From Cruorifilaria tuberocauda (taxonomy: Eukaryota; Nematoda; Chromadorea; Rhabditida; Onchocercidae): a stretch of 64,000 nt of DNA. The notes beneath the pieces were generated by a model. That model did not search any database. It saw only the letters and a list, made by a program, of their open reading frames with translations, and was not told the origin of the DNA. Position numbers and translations under genes: made by a program. The stretch covers positions 1 through 64,000 of the forward strand of contig JABVXU010000195.1 of NCBI GenBank assembly GCA_013365365.1, written 5' to 3'. Below, in pieces: positions 1-12,246 of the stretch (position 1 is the first letter of the stretch; every line of letters begins with the position of its first letter).

Positions 1-60
<60 letters not shown>
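1..60. repeat. (ATT)n microsatellite
   Basis: The window opens inside an uninterrupted run of TAT/ATT trinucleotides about 60 bases long. The run is probably longer to the left of the window. No coding potential was seen between it and the first exon near 655. Confidence 0.95.
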
Positions 61-647
61 CGTTATTATTAACATTGCTATTACTAATTAAATACAGTTA
101 ATTTGAAAAATTATCAGTTCCTCAGGGTTTTAAGATATTTCAATTAACATTTAATATGTGTATCCTATCAAAGGTATCTACTTCAATTAACATTTTATTA
201 AATTATCATTGTATTAGTGAATTTAGAAAAAATAAAATTGCTATCAATAATTAATGTTGGTATCGGTGTAATCAGAGCTCACTGTAATCTTGTTATCAAT
301 GTTATCATCATAGTAATCATTATCGAATCATTATTATTAATATTAAATGATTATTCGTATTCAAAATCATTATTCTTATTATAAACCTCAAAATCATCTA
401 CGTGAACCATCGAATCATTATTCTTATTATAAACATCAAAATCATTAACTTTAATAGTTGAATCATTAACTATGATACTTTATGATGATTTTGATACTAT
501 GATAAAACCGTCATTGATCCATTGTTATCATGAAATGAATCTGTAAACATTTTAATGAAATATTTCATGAAAATTTTAATTCATAAAGCAAATTGTCTTT
601 ACGTTTCAAATTTTCTATTCAGTTTTTTTTTTTGCTTACTTGAAAAA

Positions 648-655
648 TTTTCAGC
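648..655 (+). promoter_or_regulatory. candidate spliced-leader trans-splice acceptor of the NK-2 homeobox gene
   Basis: An ATTTTCAG acceptor ends at 654, nine bases before the first in-frame ATG at 664. No ATG lies between the acceptor and that codon. In nematodes this layout is typical of SL trans-splicing onto a short 5' UTR. A cis-spliced 5' UTR exon upstream cannot be excluded. Confidence 0.5.
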
Positions 656-663
656 TTATTTCG

Positions 664-919
664 ATGATAATGTTATCAGAATTGTCACATGATGAAAGCA
701 ATACTTCATCAGAGTCAAATTTAATTCGCATGAAAAATACGGTAGAAAGGATATTGGTGGAAAGAGATAAAACCGATGATGATATGATAAGACGAAATGA
801 TGATCGTGAAAAGATAGATATTACTGGTACAACAAGTGGAAATAGTTGTAATACAACGAAACAATTAATGCAACAACGATTTACTGTTAACGATATCTTA
901 TCACCATTGAATAACATAG
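664..919 (+). CDS. ceh-24: homeobox gene exon 1: N-terminal acidic region and TN (eh1-like) motif
   Basis: This exon encodes 85 residues that start [11 protein letters not shown] and end in the TN motif. The TN motif is the short N-terminal signature of NK-class proteins and is known to recruit Groucho-type co-repressors. The donor is TAG|GTTAGT at 920 and leaves one base (phase 1). An open frame exists 24 bases upstream of the ATG, but it begins with TTG and spans the acceptor, so 664 is preferred. Confidence 0.8.
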
Positions 920-3900
920 GTTAGTAATATTATTGATTTAATTGGAAAAAAGCTTAATTAGAAAGTAAATTAAACTTTTTTCTTGAAAATTTTCAATTTT
1001 GTATAACTAATTTATTTGAAAAAAAAAGATGGGAAATTTGAATTTTTTAACTTACTATTATTGATTTTTTTTTTGGAAGAAAAAAGAGCCAATAAAAATT
1101 TCAAAAAATTTTCAGTCTGATTTTATTAATTTAATATTTTTTTTTTAAAGAGTAATCTAATATTCTTAAAAATATTTAAGTTCGATATTATTAATTTTAT
1201 TATTATTATTTTATTACCATTATTATTTATCATTAATATTATATAAGTTTAATATTATTGATTTTTTTTGTCGAAAAGAAGGAATGAAATCAGATTTCTT
1301 TTTAAAATTTCAACCTGATATTATTGATTGATTTGAGAAAAAACTTTTTCTTCAATAATTTTGTTTAACTTTGCTGATATTCCTAATAAAAAATTTTGTG
1401 TACTAATTATAAATAACATTCAATCATTTTTTAGAAAAGTTATTTGATATTTCCATGAATTTCCTTAAATTTGAAATGTTAAACTTATCCAATAAGTTTG
1501 AATTATTATCGTAGCCAAGTGGTAGTTCACGAAACTTGTTTCACTGTAATTTTTCAGGATAAAACAAAGTTATAGAGATAAGGTCCTCATAAAAATCTAA
1601 CTTGATCATCATTAATGAAGGTATGATTCGGTTTTTAAACAGGAACAAGAAATTGTATACAATGCTAGAGATGTGGCAATAGTTTAAGTTAAAGTTAAAA
1701 ATATTTCCATAATTCTATCGTCAGCTACTTCTTTGCTTAAACCTATTTACTATATTAAGAGCAGCAATTACAATTATATAAAGTTGAGTAGAAAGTTTGG
1801 TGGTGTAGAGTTGCCTCTGATCAAAGTAGTAAAAAGTTACGAGTAATAAGTAAAAATTTATTTTAAACAGTTACAATTACCTTTTTTTTTCTTAACGAAA
1901 TTTATTTTTAAAAAGTATTGACAAAAAAACGATTAATTATTGTGAAATTTATTTAAGCAAAAAAAGTTTTCAAATCTTATCCATCACTAATGAAATAAAT
2001 TAAATTTTAAAATTAAAAAAATTTTCATCTAAAAAACTTTTCCATGATTTCGAAAACAAAAAAATGAAGATCTACTTTTTTTTCTGGTAAAGTTTACTAC
2101 GAGAAATACTTTATTCTTAAACCTCCACTAAATCATAATAATCTTTTTATCCCATTTCACATATTTTCTCCCGAACTGATAATCCCGAGATATTACTTCT
2201 TCCAAATCATTTTTTCATAAAATAATGTCCCCAAAAAAGAAAAATAAAAATTTATCCGTTGTAATCCACTCTCAAAGAATACCTTAACAATATTAACCAA
2301 CTGACAAATAACCAAATTATTTCCTGTCGGTTTCTTTTTTTTTTTTTTTTTTTGTTACGGTTTTCATACCGTAAAAAAACAAAAGTAAAGCGACAAGAGC
2401 TAAAATGATTACTTTAACCTTATCTCATTTGTGGACATTACATGGATAATCTGAGATTTGTTTGTACAATTAATGGATGATATATTCTCTCTCAATGAAA
2501 AGGGAAAAGAGACAAATCATTTGATCATATTTGAAATAAAATATTTAAAATCCAGTAGCGGTTTACTCGTTTGGATAAACATTTTTTCTAAATTAATAAT
2601 GGAAAATGAGCCAAGAAGCTTTTTGATTTGATCAACCGCTTCATTTCTATTTTCTGATTTGTTTGCATTTTATGTTACGGTATTTCCTGTATATATGCAT
2701 GTGCACAGTATCATTAGGAGTCCATCAGTTTTACCGTTCTACCGTTTCCATGTATTCCGTTCAATTTGATATATTTCTAGGTTAATTATAGATTAAAACT
2801 TGATTCATTTACTCTTGTGATACTTCTCTTATCACTCAAACAAAAATTTAATGACTGATAAATTAATTATTCTTATCATTCGTTATTACTAATAGATAAT
2901 ATTTAAAAATTGTCACATGCTTAAATTATACTTGTAAATTGAATTATTAAATTCTTTTAATTTCGTTAACATTTACTTATTCCAATTACAAGTTACCTTA
3001 TCACTTATCAGTAATGATACTTACCTTATCACTTGTAACAAAAATTTAATGACTGATAAATTAATTATTCTTATCATTCGTTATTACTAATAGATAATAT
3101 TTAAAAATTATTTGTCACATGCTTAAATTATACTTGTAAATTGAATTATTAAATATTTTTAATTTCGTTAACATTTACTTATTCCAATTACAAGTTATCT
3201 TATCACTTATCAATAATGATACTTACCTTATCACTTGCAACAATAATTTAATGGCTGACAAATAAATCTGCAGATAATCCTAAGATACTTTATACTTTTA
3301 TTTTATACTACTACTATCAGATAATGTTTGAAAATTACTTGATCACGTACTTGAATTATACTTGTAAATTGAATTATTAAATATTTATAATTCAGTTCAG
3401 TCGATTTTATAGCAGAAATTTTAATTTATTTCTTTTAAGAGAGGAAAATTTTGATATGGTAGTAGTAATCAGAAGGTAATCTTAAGATATTTCATACTTT
3501 TATTTTTTTTTAAAACTTTTCAAACTTAATGTTTAAGCATATTCATAAATACATTCATTTGATTAATAGTTGTATATAATAATTGAAATTGAAATGATCG
3601 GAAAAACTGAAAATGTTGGAAATTGAAAATTTAGGTAAATAATGGATTATTTATTCAAAATTCATCAAACATTTCAGTGATTATTGAAATTCTGTTTGAT
3701 TCTTTTCATCAATTTATCAATTCTTTATCACTAACAATATTCCACTATAAAATACAATCCATGTGATAAAAAGTATGCTTTCGACTAAAATGCTTGAATA
3801 TTGAAATTGATCCAGATTGGATCTGGATCGGATCCAAATCCAAATACAAGTTTGTCCTTCCATTTCTGACTCAAATGTGATTCTTCGTCCAAATTTCCAA

Positions 3901-6900
3901 ATTTCTTGTTATTTCTAAAAATTCCAATTATTTCGAACTAAATGAATCACTCAAAACAAATGTTGAATGTTGAAATAATTCAAACATTTAAAATTTGAAT
4001 TTTTAATATTTGAAATGTTTTTAATAATTTACAAAAAGAGAACGATTGAATTGATATTCTCTCACACGGTTATGCCTTTTTTTTCAAATATGCGATTTTG
4101 AAATTCGTAAACAAAATCCTAATATTTAATCCGATTTTAATTTAACGAACTTGGATTAAATTAAATTAAATATTTTTAATCTCAGTTAATCAAAGATATT
4201 TGAAATGATCAAGTGATTTAAATATTTAAAACCTAAAGATCCAAATTCGAATAGAAATAATAATATAATAATTAAATATATAATCAAAGTTAAGCCAATA
4301 CTTTAATTTCAGTTAATCAAAATACTCTAACTTCAGTTAATCAAAATTATTCGAAATGATTTACTAATTGAAACATTTAAAGATCCAAATTCGAATAGCA
4401 AATAATAATATAATAATTAAATATATAATAAGAGATATTATTGCAGATCTTCAATGCTTACAAAAATATTCAATACTTATAAATAGCTATTCATTAGGTT
4501 AAGTAATAATTTAATTACCAATTAACAACTCTGAACTTCTCATAATCATATCATTTTTTTAAGAATGATAGGATTTTCCCTTTTTCAATTTTCAATCAAT
4601 AGATGGAAAATTTTCGGAATAATTTGATTGTGTCCGAAAAGAAAGACAAACACAAAAATGGAATGTCAAGCAAACAAATCATTTATGGCGAACAGAGAAG
4701 TTTAAAATGTGATGACCAATAAGTGACCACTTGATATATATACTCAGATGAGAAGATCAAAGGGAAAGAATGAAGGTTGAGTAAGAGAAAAGTTACTGAT
4801 AAAAGCTGATATATTATTGACAAGTTGTCATATTTAATGGAACTGATAAGCTACGAGAAATATCCATCGACATTTTAGATGATAGAGCTGTGAATACTTG
4901 ATGACGATACTTCCGAGGAATGATATTATGATAAGATTTCATCAAAAATTTTTCTTTTGATCTAATTTTGATCAAAATGAGAAAGATAAAAGTATTTAAA
5001 CGGAACTAAAATTGTTTTCGTAGATCAAAAATATTGTCAAAAAAGTTTCTTTCCAACTTATCATCACTGTTATCTTCTGGGGATTGAAGCTTTTCATTGA
5101 GATTTTATTTTTTTTAATTTTTTTCATGTTTTATCTTTCAGTTAGAATTTCATTTATATGCATTTTTTATCAATTTTATCAATATTGTACTTTCATCCGT
5201 ACTTTTAATTAACTTTATCAACTTTTTTCATCGTTTTCCTTTTTCGGTTTGACTATAATTTTCACTTAGAAATATATTGGATCGTAATAGAATTTCCGGA
5301 AATTAAAATCATACGGTATATTTAAGTTAAAAGTTCTAAGTTTAATTGCAATAATTATTCCTTAATCTATTTATTCATAATTAAAACAATACATCAATAA
5401 TACAGTTTCATTCTAATAGTAAAATTAAAAATAAAAAAAAGTTTAAAAAATGACAAAAATTTGGAATGTAATTTTAAATTAAAAATAAATTAACTTTTTA
5501 ATGATATGAAAAAATTAGAAAAACATTCTTTTTTCAATTTGAATGGGAAAAAATTGACGCTTAAAGTTAATTTTTTAGAAGTGAAACTCTTTCTTATAAA
5601 AAAAGCTACAAAAAAAAAACTACCGTTTTATTACCTAATAAATTACCTAATTACCTGATTGCCTGATATTACCTGATTTTCACCAAAACTACCGTTTTAT
5701 TACCTAATAAATGTTTTTATTATCATTTAATAGAATTTGAAATTAAAAAAATATTTGAATTTGAATGAAAATTTAAAAGTGGTAAAAATAAACTTTGCGT
5801 ATATTGTAACTTCTCTTATTATAAATGCTTATTTAAACTTTTTTTTATTATGCATTCAATCATGCACGTATTAAATTTGTTGCTCGCTTTCGATCATCTA
5901 AGCTCTGAGATCTGAGATTGATGAAATTTAGATAAGCAATGATAATGCTTATCTAAATTTACTGCTTAAAAGACAGTTATTAAATTTCAAAGTAATAATT
6001 GTAAGGTAATTATTTCTACAATGCAGGTTAATAGTGAAGAGATGAAATTGAAAATTAATTTGTAAAATAGAATTTAGTATCGAGTATTTCAAAGTTGCAA
6101 TAATCATTATAATGGTAAATCTATTAATAGTAAATGCGAATAAAGTAAATTATAAAATTTTAATTATAAAATTTAATTATAAAATTTGAATATGACTGAT
6201 CAGTTTTAGGAAATTTTTTGCAAATTTTTGAATAAATTCGTAGTAAAAGAAAATTATTAAAAGTTTCAATCAATTAGAGCAATTAATAATTAAAATGAAA
6301 AAAGTAAAAGAATTCAAAAAGATAGCTCAGAAGTTATGTGCAGAATAAATAAGAGTGACATATTAAACACCTTGATAATATCAATGTAATCTTTATCAGT
6401 AAGCAAATATCAAGATAGAGATTATAGCTTTATCAATGATTATATAAGTGATAGCTTATATAGAGAGCAAGGCAACCTATATGCAAATAACAGATCGAAA
6501 TTAATTAAATGAAAAAATTATCAAATGAAAATTACTGATAAAATCATATGATAGTAATAAAATATTACTTGATTAAATTAGAAATCAAAACTGATAACGA
6601 ATTTAGTAAGTAGTAACAAACAATGAAAATTTTTTAATTTGATAGAACTATAAAAAAGCCAAACCATTTATTGGAATCTTAGCAAATGGAGAAATTATCG
6701 GAGAACTTTATGTAACTTAATCATCATATATCAACTTAATTAACTAATCATTAAGCCTTTTTTTATTAGAATTCAGTTACAGATCATGCGTTCCATGTAA
6801 CAAAAACGTTTGTGAAAAGTTCATAATTCCATCAATCTCATGAAATTTAAAATAATTTATTCCTAAATTACCTTTCTTTCGGTTATTAATAGTAGTACCA

Positions 6901-9900
6901 TTAATGTTGTTGATTAAATTCGTAAATAAAATTAAACTTTCATCATAACGATAGCTTCATGCAGCGTATACGGTACCTGAAGAATAGAATTCAATTCGAA
7001 TTACGGAATTGATTAATTTTTCCAGGTGATGTGATGTTTTTTCATGCAAAAAATGATGCTTTTGTAGCTTAAATTGGTTACTTAAATTTTTTTTACTAAA
7101 AGTACAAAAGAATTGATTAACAATTATGAGATAACAATTGATTAGTTGTATTGCAAAATTTTTAGATTAAAGTAAAATACATATCATGAACTTATAAAAT
7201 ACGATCAATACCAGTTTACAACTTAGTAGATTTATCACTAGAATTGATTGGTTACGCTCATGAATTTATCAGTATTACAATTATTCTATGATTATTATCA
7301 TTCGAGATTTCTGATCACGTTTATCATTAACCAACTCAGATTGCAGCATTTTTGATATCTGTAAACTTATCATATTTATATATAATATTTATATCGATAA
7401 TTGTTATGCTTTATTTAGCAAAACGTGAAATACGTTGCAAAGAGAGAAAATACAACTTGTTTGATTTAAATTAAATATTTCAAAATAAACAACTCCAACT
7501 TATTTCATACTGCTACCTAAAGTAAAAGAGTTATTTAGCCATAAAACCTATATAAAGATTATAGAGGATAAATTTGAGTATATGTACAATTTCAAAACGA
7601 TGCAAACGATTTTAATTAATACATGTAATTCATGATATCGTATATCATTTTGTTTCTTTACATTTTCCAAAATTTCCCAATGAAAAACTGACTAACACTA
7701 TTTCGTATTATTTCACTCCTCTTAAGTCGTAAGGTATCATTTTGTACGGCCAAGTTACGCAAGATATACAGTACTCCAGCACAACGTGACTGTATTTTCT
7801 GCAACAAAATTATTTGAATAATTAATGCTTGATTTAAAAGTTAATCTTGGAAAAGTTAGTAAGCCGAGACTTTTCAATATTTTATCGTATTCCAAAATAT
7901 TCCTATCAATTTTAACTCTTCAAATTTTATAATGCTTTTTTTCATTACTTACAATTTTCGTATAGCTTTTTTTTTCCATTTTCTTTACTTTAATGATTTT
8001 TCATCAATTACTTAATTTCTGATTTAATTAATAATTAATATTTATCAATTAAATGTGAAAATTTCTCAATAATTAATTAAAAATAAATTATTATTTTATT
8101 TTAATTAAATTAAATATTAATTACTGAATGCAAAAATGAAACAAATAAAGATCGGAAAGCACAGTATGCTAAAACTACTCGCTCTATACATAATAAAATA
8201 TTATTTGAATGCAAAAAAAAAAAATTCGAAATGTTTTATCTCTTCAGGTATTGGTCAATTGTCTCATGCTAACTCCACCTTTTTTCAACCAATTGCACCG
8301 CCCACTTCCTATTATCCTTCAAAATGATTGATGAAAAAGAGATATTGCTGAGAGGATGAAACACATATATGATAAACGAAGAGAAAGAGTTGAAATGAGA
8401 AAATAAAAAAGATTTGAATGAAAATGGGAGGGAGGAGGTATGAGAGAGAGAATAGATGATGATAAAGGAGGGTGGAGAATAGGTGATAAGTGGCTATTTA
8501 GTAGTAAAGTGGTAGTTGTTGTAGTAGTAGGAATAGGAGGAAATAGGTACTAGTGCGCCCCCAATCATATTTTTGCGCTTCTATTGGTGAAAATCTCGAG
8601 AGGTGGAAAATCTCGAGTGCAAATCTCGAGAGTCTCGAGAATTGAATGAATGAATTGATGAGGAAAAGCTATGGAGGAAAAAGGGGTGGAGAGGATGAAG
8701 AATGATTGAGAATTTTTCACTTCAATATTTATCTTAAGTAGGTTGAAGATGGTTAGTATATTTGGGATAGTTTTGGATGGAAAGAACAATCCTACCACTT
8801 TTCTCTTTCCAAAAGTATACTTAACTAATGGCTTAAATTCCAAGCTTGAACTTTCTTTTCTTCTTTCCCTCTCTCCCTTTCTCTCTCTCTCTCTCTCTCT
8901 CTTTATCTACTTATTATATATATATATATTTACAATATTTATTCTCTTCTTCAACAAAAAAAAAAAAGGATAAATCACAAAAATTCAAGTCCACTTATTC
9001 ATCATTTTCAAGTACTGTACAAAATGTGTTATGATGATCGTTAAGGATCTATTCAAATGTGATTATCTATCATTAATATTATTAGCATTTGATTTATTAA
9101 TATATTTACAAATTGCTACTGTTAATTTCTTTCTTTTTTCGATTTTTAGTAAAATAAAATCGATTTCGAATAATTGTAATTGTATTTGTTTACTTTATAT
9201 TCTAATAAGAATAATGTTAAGTCTTTCTTATAATCGTTTATTAAATTTAATACTCATTTACTAATTTCAATTTAATATTCGTTTATTAGATTTATTATTA
9301 AATTGATAATTAAGATTAGCTAGTTTTCCCTTATAAGTTAATAAAAATATTCCAATTTAAATTAAAATTTTTTTAATTAAGATAATGTTAATTCTTTAAA
9401 TTAAAAGAATGTTAATTCTTTCTAGTAATCGTTTATTAAATTTAATACTCATTTACTAATTTCAATTTAATATTCGTTTATTAAATTTATTATTAAATTG
9501 ATAATTAAGATAAGCTAGTTTTCCCTTATAATTTAATAAAAATATTCCAGTTTAAATTAAAATTTTACGAATAATTGAAAAATAAAAGTAAGCTCAAAAA
9601 AAAAAATTTTATCACCTTGATTTTTTCTTTATCGCCATTATCAATCACCTTTTTAAGGCTGAAAATTTTCAAAGGAAAATTTGAATGAAGCATAAATCGA
9701 AAGTAAATATTAAGGTTGCTTATTTCATTACTTCATTACTAGTTGGACATGAAACTTAGTTTCACGATTATAGTTTCATCATTTTTTTCAGATAAAATTA
9801 AAATCATGATAATACGTTCAAAGAAATTAGTATTAAGAAAGAAGTTATCATAAGTTTTTCCTCAGAGTAATAATTATTTTCAATTTGAAAATTCATTAAT

Positions 9901-12203
9901 ACTTTTCAAGATAACTCAATAAATGTGACAATTCTGTAATCCTCAAGCTTACTTTACCAATTTCATCAATGCTTAATGATTTCCGTTTTATGTTTGATTA
10001 CTTTATTTCTCGTTTAATTTTCTTAGCTAATTTTCGCGTCGATTGTTTATTTAAGCAAAAATTGTTCCAAACATTGCAATTTATTTCGAATCAATTAAAA
10101 TGTAAAAATTGCTTTAGCTAGTAAAGAACGAATTTAATGAAAGTTTAATTACGATAAGCTGTGATCATTTAAATGAAGCTAATTAATTAATTAATTGCTA
10201 TATGCATAATGCACATGACATTGATTTATTAACGGATCAAAAAAAAAGTGATAAGCGGGAATTCTTCAATATTCTATTTAGATCGCATATTCCACCAGCA
10301 CTATTAATATTATCCCAACTTTTTTAAACTTTTTAAATATCAATATTTTATGCTATAATTATTTCTTATCATTAGTTCAAATTGTCTTATAATCATTTTT
10401 GAGGATAAAAATTGATCACAAAGTTGTCTCGTTGATGTTTTTAAGTATGTATTATCGATTCGTATCGATTTATATTGATCGAAAATATGATTTTGATCAA
10501 TGATGAAAATCACAAAAGGTTCATTAGGTTCTAGTAAATTAATTTCAAACAATGATATTTGATGAAAGTGAGGAATTAAAATAGTATGATCTTATCGTAG
10601 AAATATAATATTCGTAATGATTTAATAATTGCAAACTGATAAGTAAGTTAATTATTTAATATTTATTCATGAAAGTAATTTGCAATGATAGAGATTATAA
10701 TAGTAAATGTGAAAGGACGATCCAATAATTTCTTTAATTTCTTTAATTCCATGATTAAATGAAGATTTAAATTTTTGAAAATTAGCATAATTTAATTCGC
10801 AATCTCTATCATTTAGTAGATACATGAATTGAGCAAATTATTTCATTACATAGTTTTGAAAAAGTTATTTAACTTTTTTTGATTAAATGTCTCGAGTAAA
10901 TAAGTTAAACTATCAAGATATTTATTGAATAATAAATTAAATTATATATATATATGCTAAAATATAACTAATTAGCTAGGAGATACTTAATAAATATGTA
11001 AATAATTTATTCATGAAATTCAAATATACTTTGAATTTTCCAGGTGGAAATTAAAGCTTTGAGGTTTTTGAACTCTCATTTTTCGTAAATTTCATTTATC
11101 GTTGTAAGATAAGATTGAAATGAGAAGAATTAGTTCATGCTAATTAATCATGATAAAGAGGTATATTGTAAAAGGAATATTTGATAAGATCCTACCATAT
11201 GTGGGGTGATAAAAGAAAAAAAAGTGAAAAGGGCAGTTTTACGATTAATTGTTACGGTAAATTCTACTACTATTCCGGATAATTGTTACGGTAAATTCTA
11301 CTACTATTCCGGAAAAAAGATATAGGATTAGATTTAGTTTTGAAAACCGTTTCTTTATCGATTGATTTCTACGTTTGTACATATTAAAATAATATTGAGG
11401 AATTTCAAATCAAACTTATATTTTAGTTCGAGTTCATCAACGTTTGCTGAAAATGGCAGCAAACTCAGCATCGAGCAGTATAACATCATTGGAAGCATCA
11501 CCGGTAGGATTTTCCGGTTATCGACCCACAAGTAGTGCAATACATTCGGTAACTGGATCCGGTTCAACTAGTGGTGTAGCAGCTGTAGCAACACATGCAA
11601 GCGGTGCTACAGCATCATCAGCATTTAGTGCATCACCTTATCTTACCGGTCATTTTGGTAATAGTTATCAACCAGCACCAGATTTTTCAAGGTTAATTTA
11701 AAATATAAATTGCAATAAATAGAAAAATATTAAATTAAAATTATAATTAAAATAATTAAAATCAAAATATAATGTAATAAATTTTAACAAATTATTTATT
11801 TATTAATTTCATTTTAAGCTATGTTGCAAATGCACCATCAGCAGCTGGTTGGTACGGTACACATGATCCACGGCTTGGTTCGTTTTTTATTATTCGAAAT
11901 TTGATATTTTTACATGAATTTCAATAAACACTATTCATTCATTTTACATTTTAATTTATTCTCTCTCTATAAATACTTGTAAATTTTAAGTTTTTAATTT
12001 TTAAATTATGTTAAATTTGCATTTTGAAGGGAAGAAATATTTCGATTTTCTTCCAGCAAAAGCAAAAACTTGTCTTAATTCTTTATTATAACAAATGAGA
12101 GCTAATTAATAAATATACCTGTGTGTACATGCCCAAATACAATAGAGAATGTATGTGTGTGTGTGTTTGTTTGTTTGTTTATATACGTGTGTATTTATTT
12201 GTA

Positions 12204-12246
<43 letters not shown>

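Larger units (their letters stand above)
920..11426 (+). other. 10.5 kb first intron of the homeobox gene
   Basis: The intron runs from the donor at 920 to the TATTTTAG acceptor before 11427. It is AT-rich and holds several tandem duplications, a CTCGAG palindrome cluster and one candidate alternative terminal exon. Open frames inside it are short, and most begin with TTG. Its size beside a developmental homeobox gene suggests enhancers, but no element can be assigned from sequence alone. Confidence 0.7.

Noticed and set aside
8565..8843. 92-codon open frame on the - strand in homeobox intron 1
   Set aside because: It has no ATG (it begins at TTG), no recognisable domain and no splice partners, and it overlaps the CTCGAG and CT-repeat tracts.
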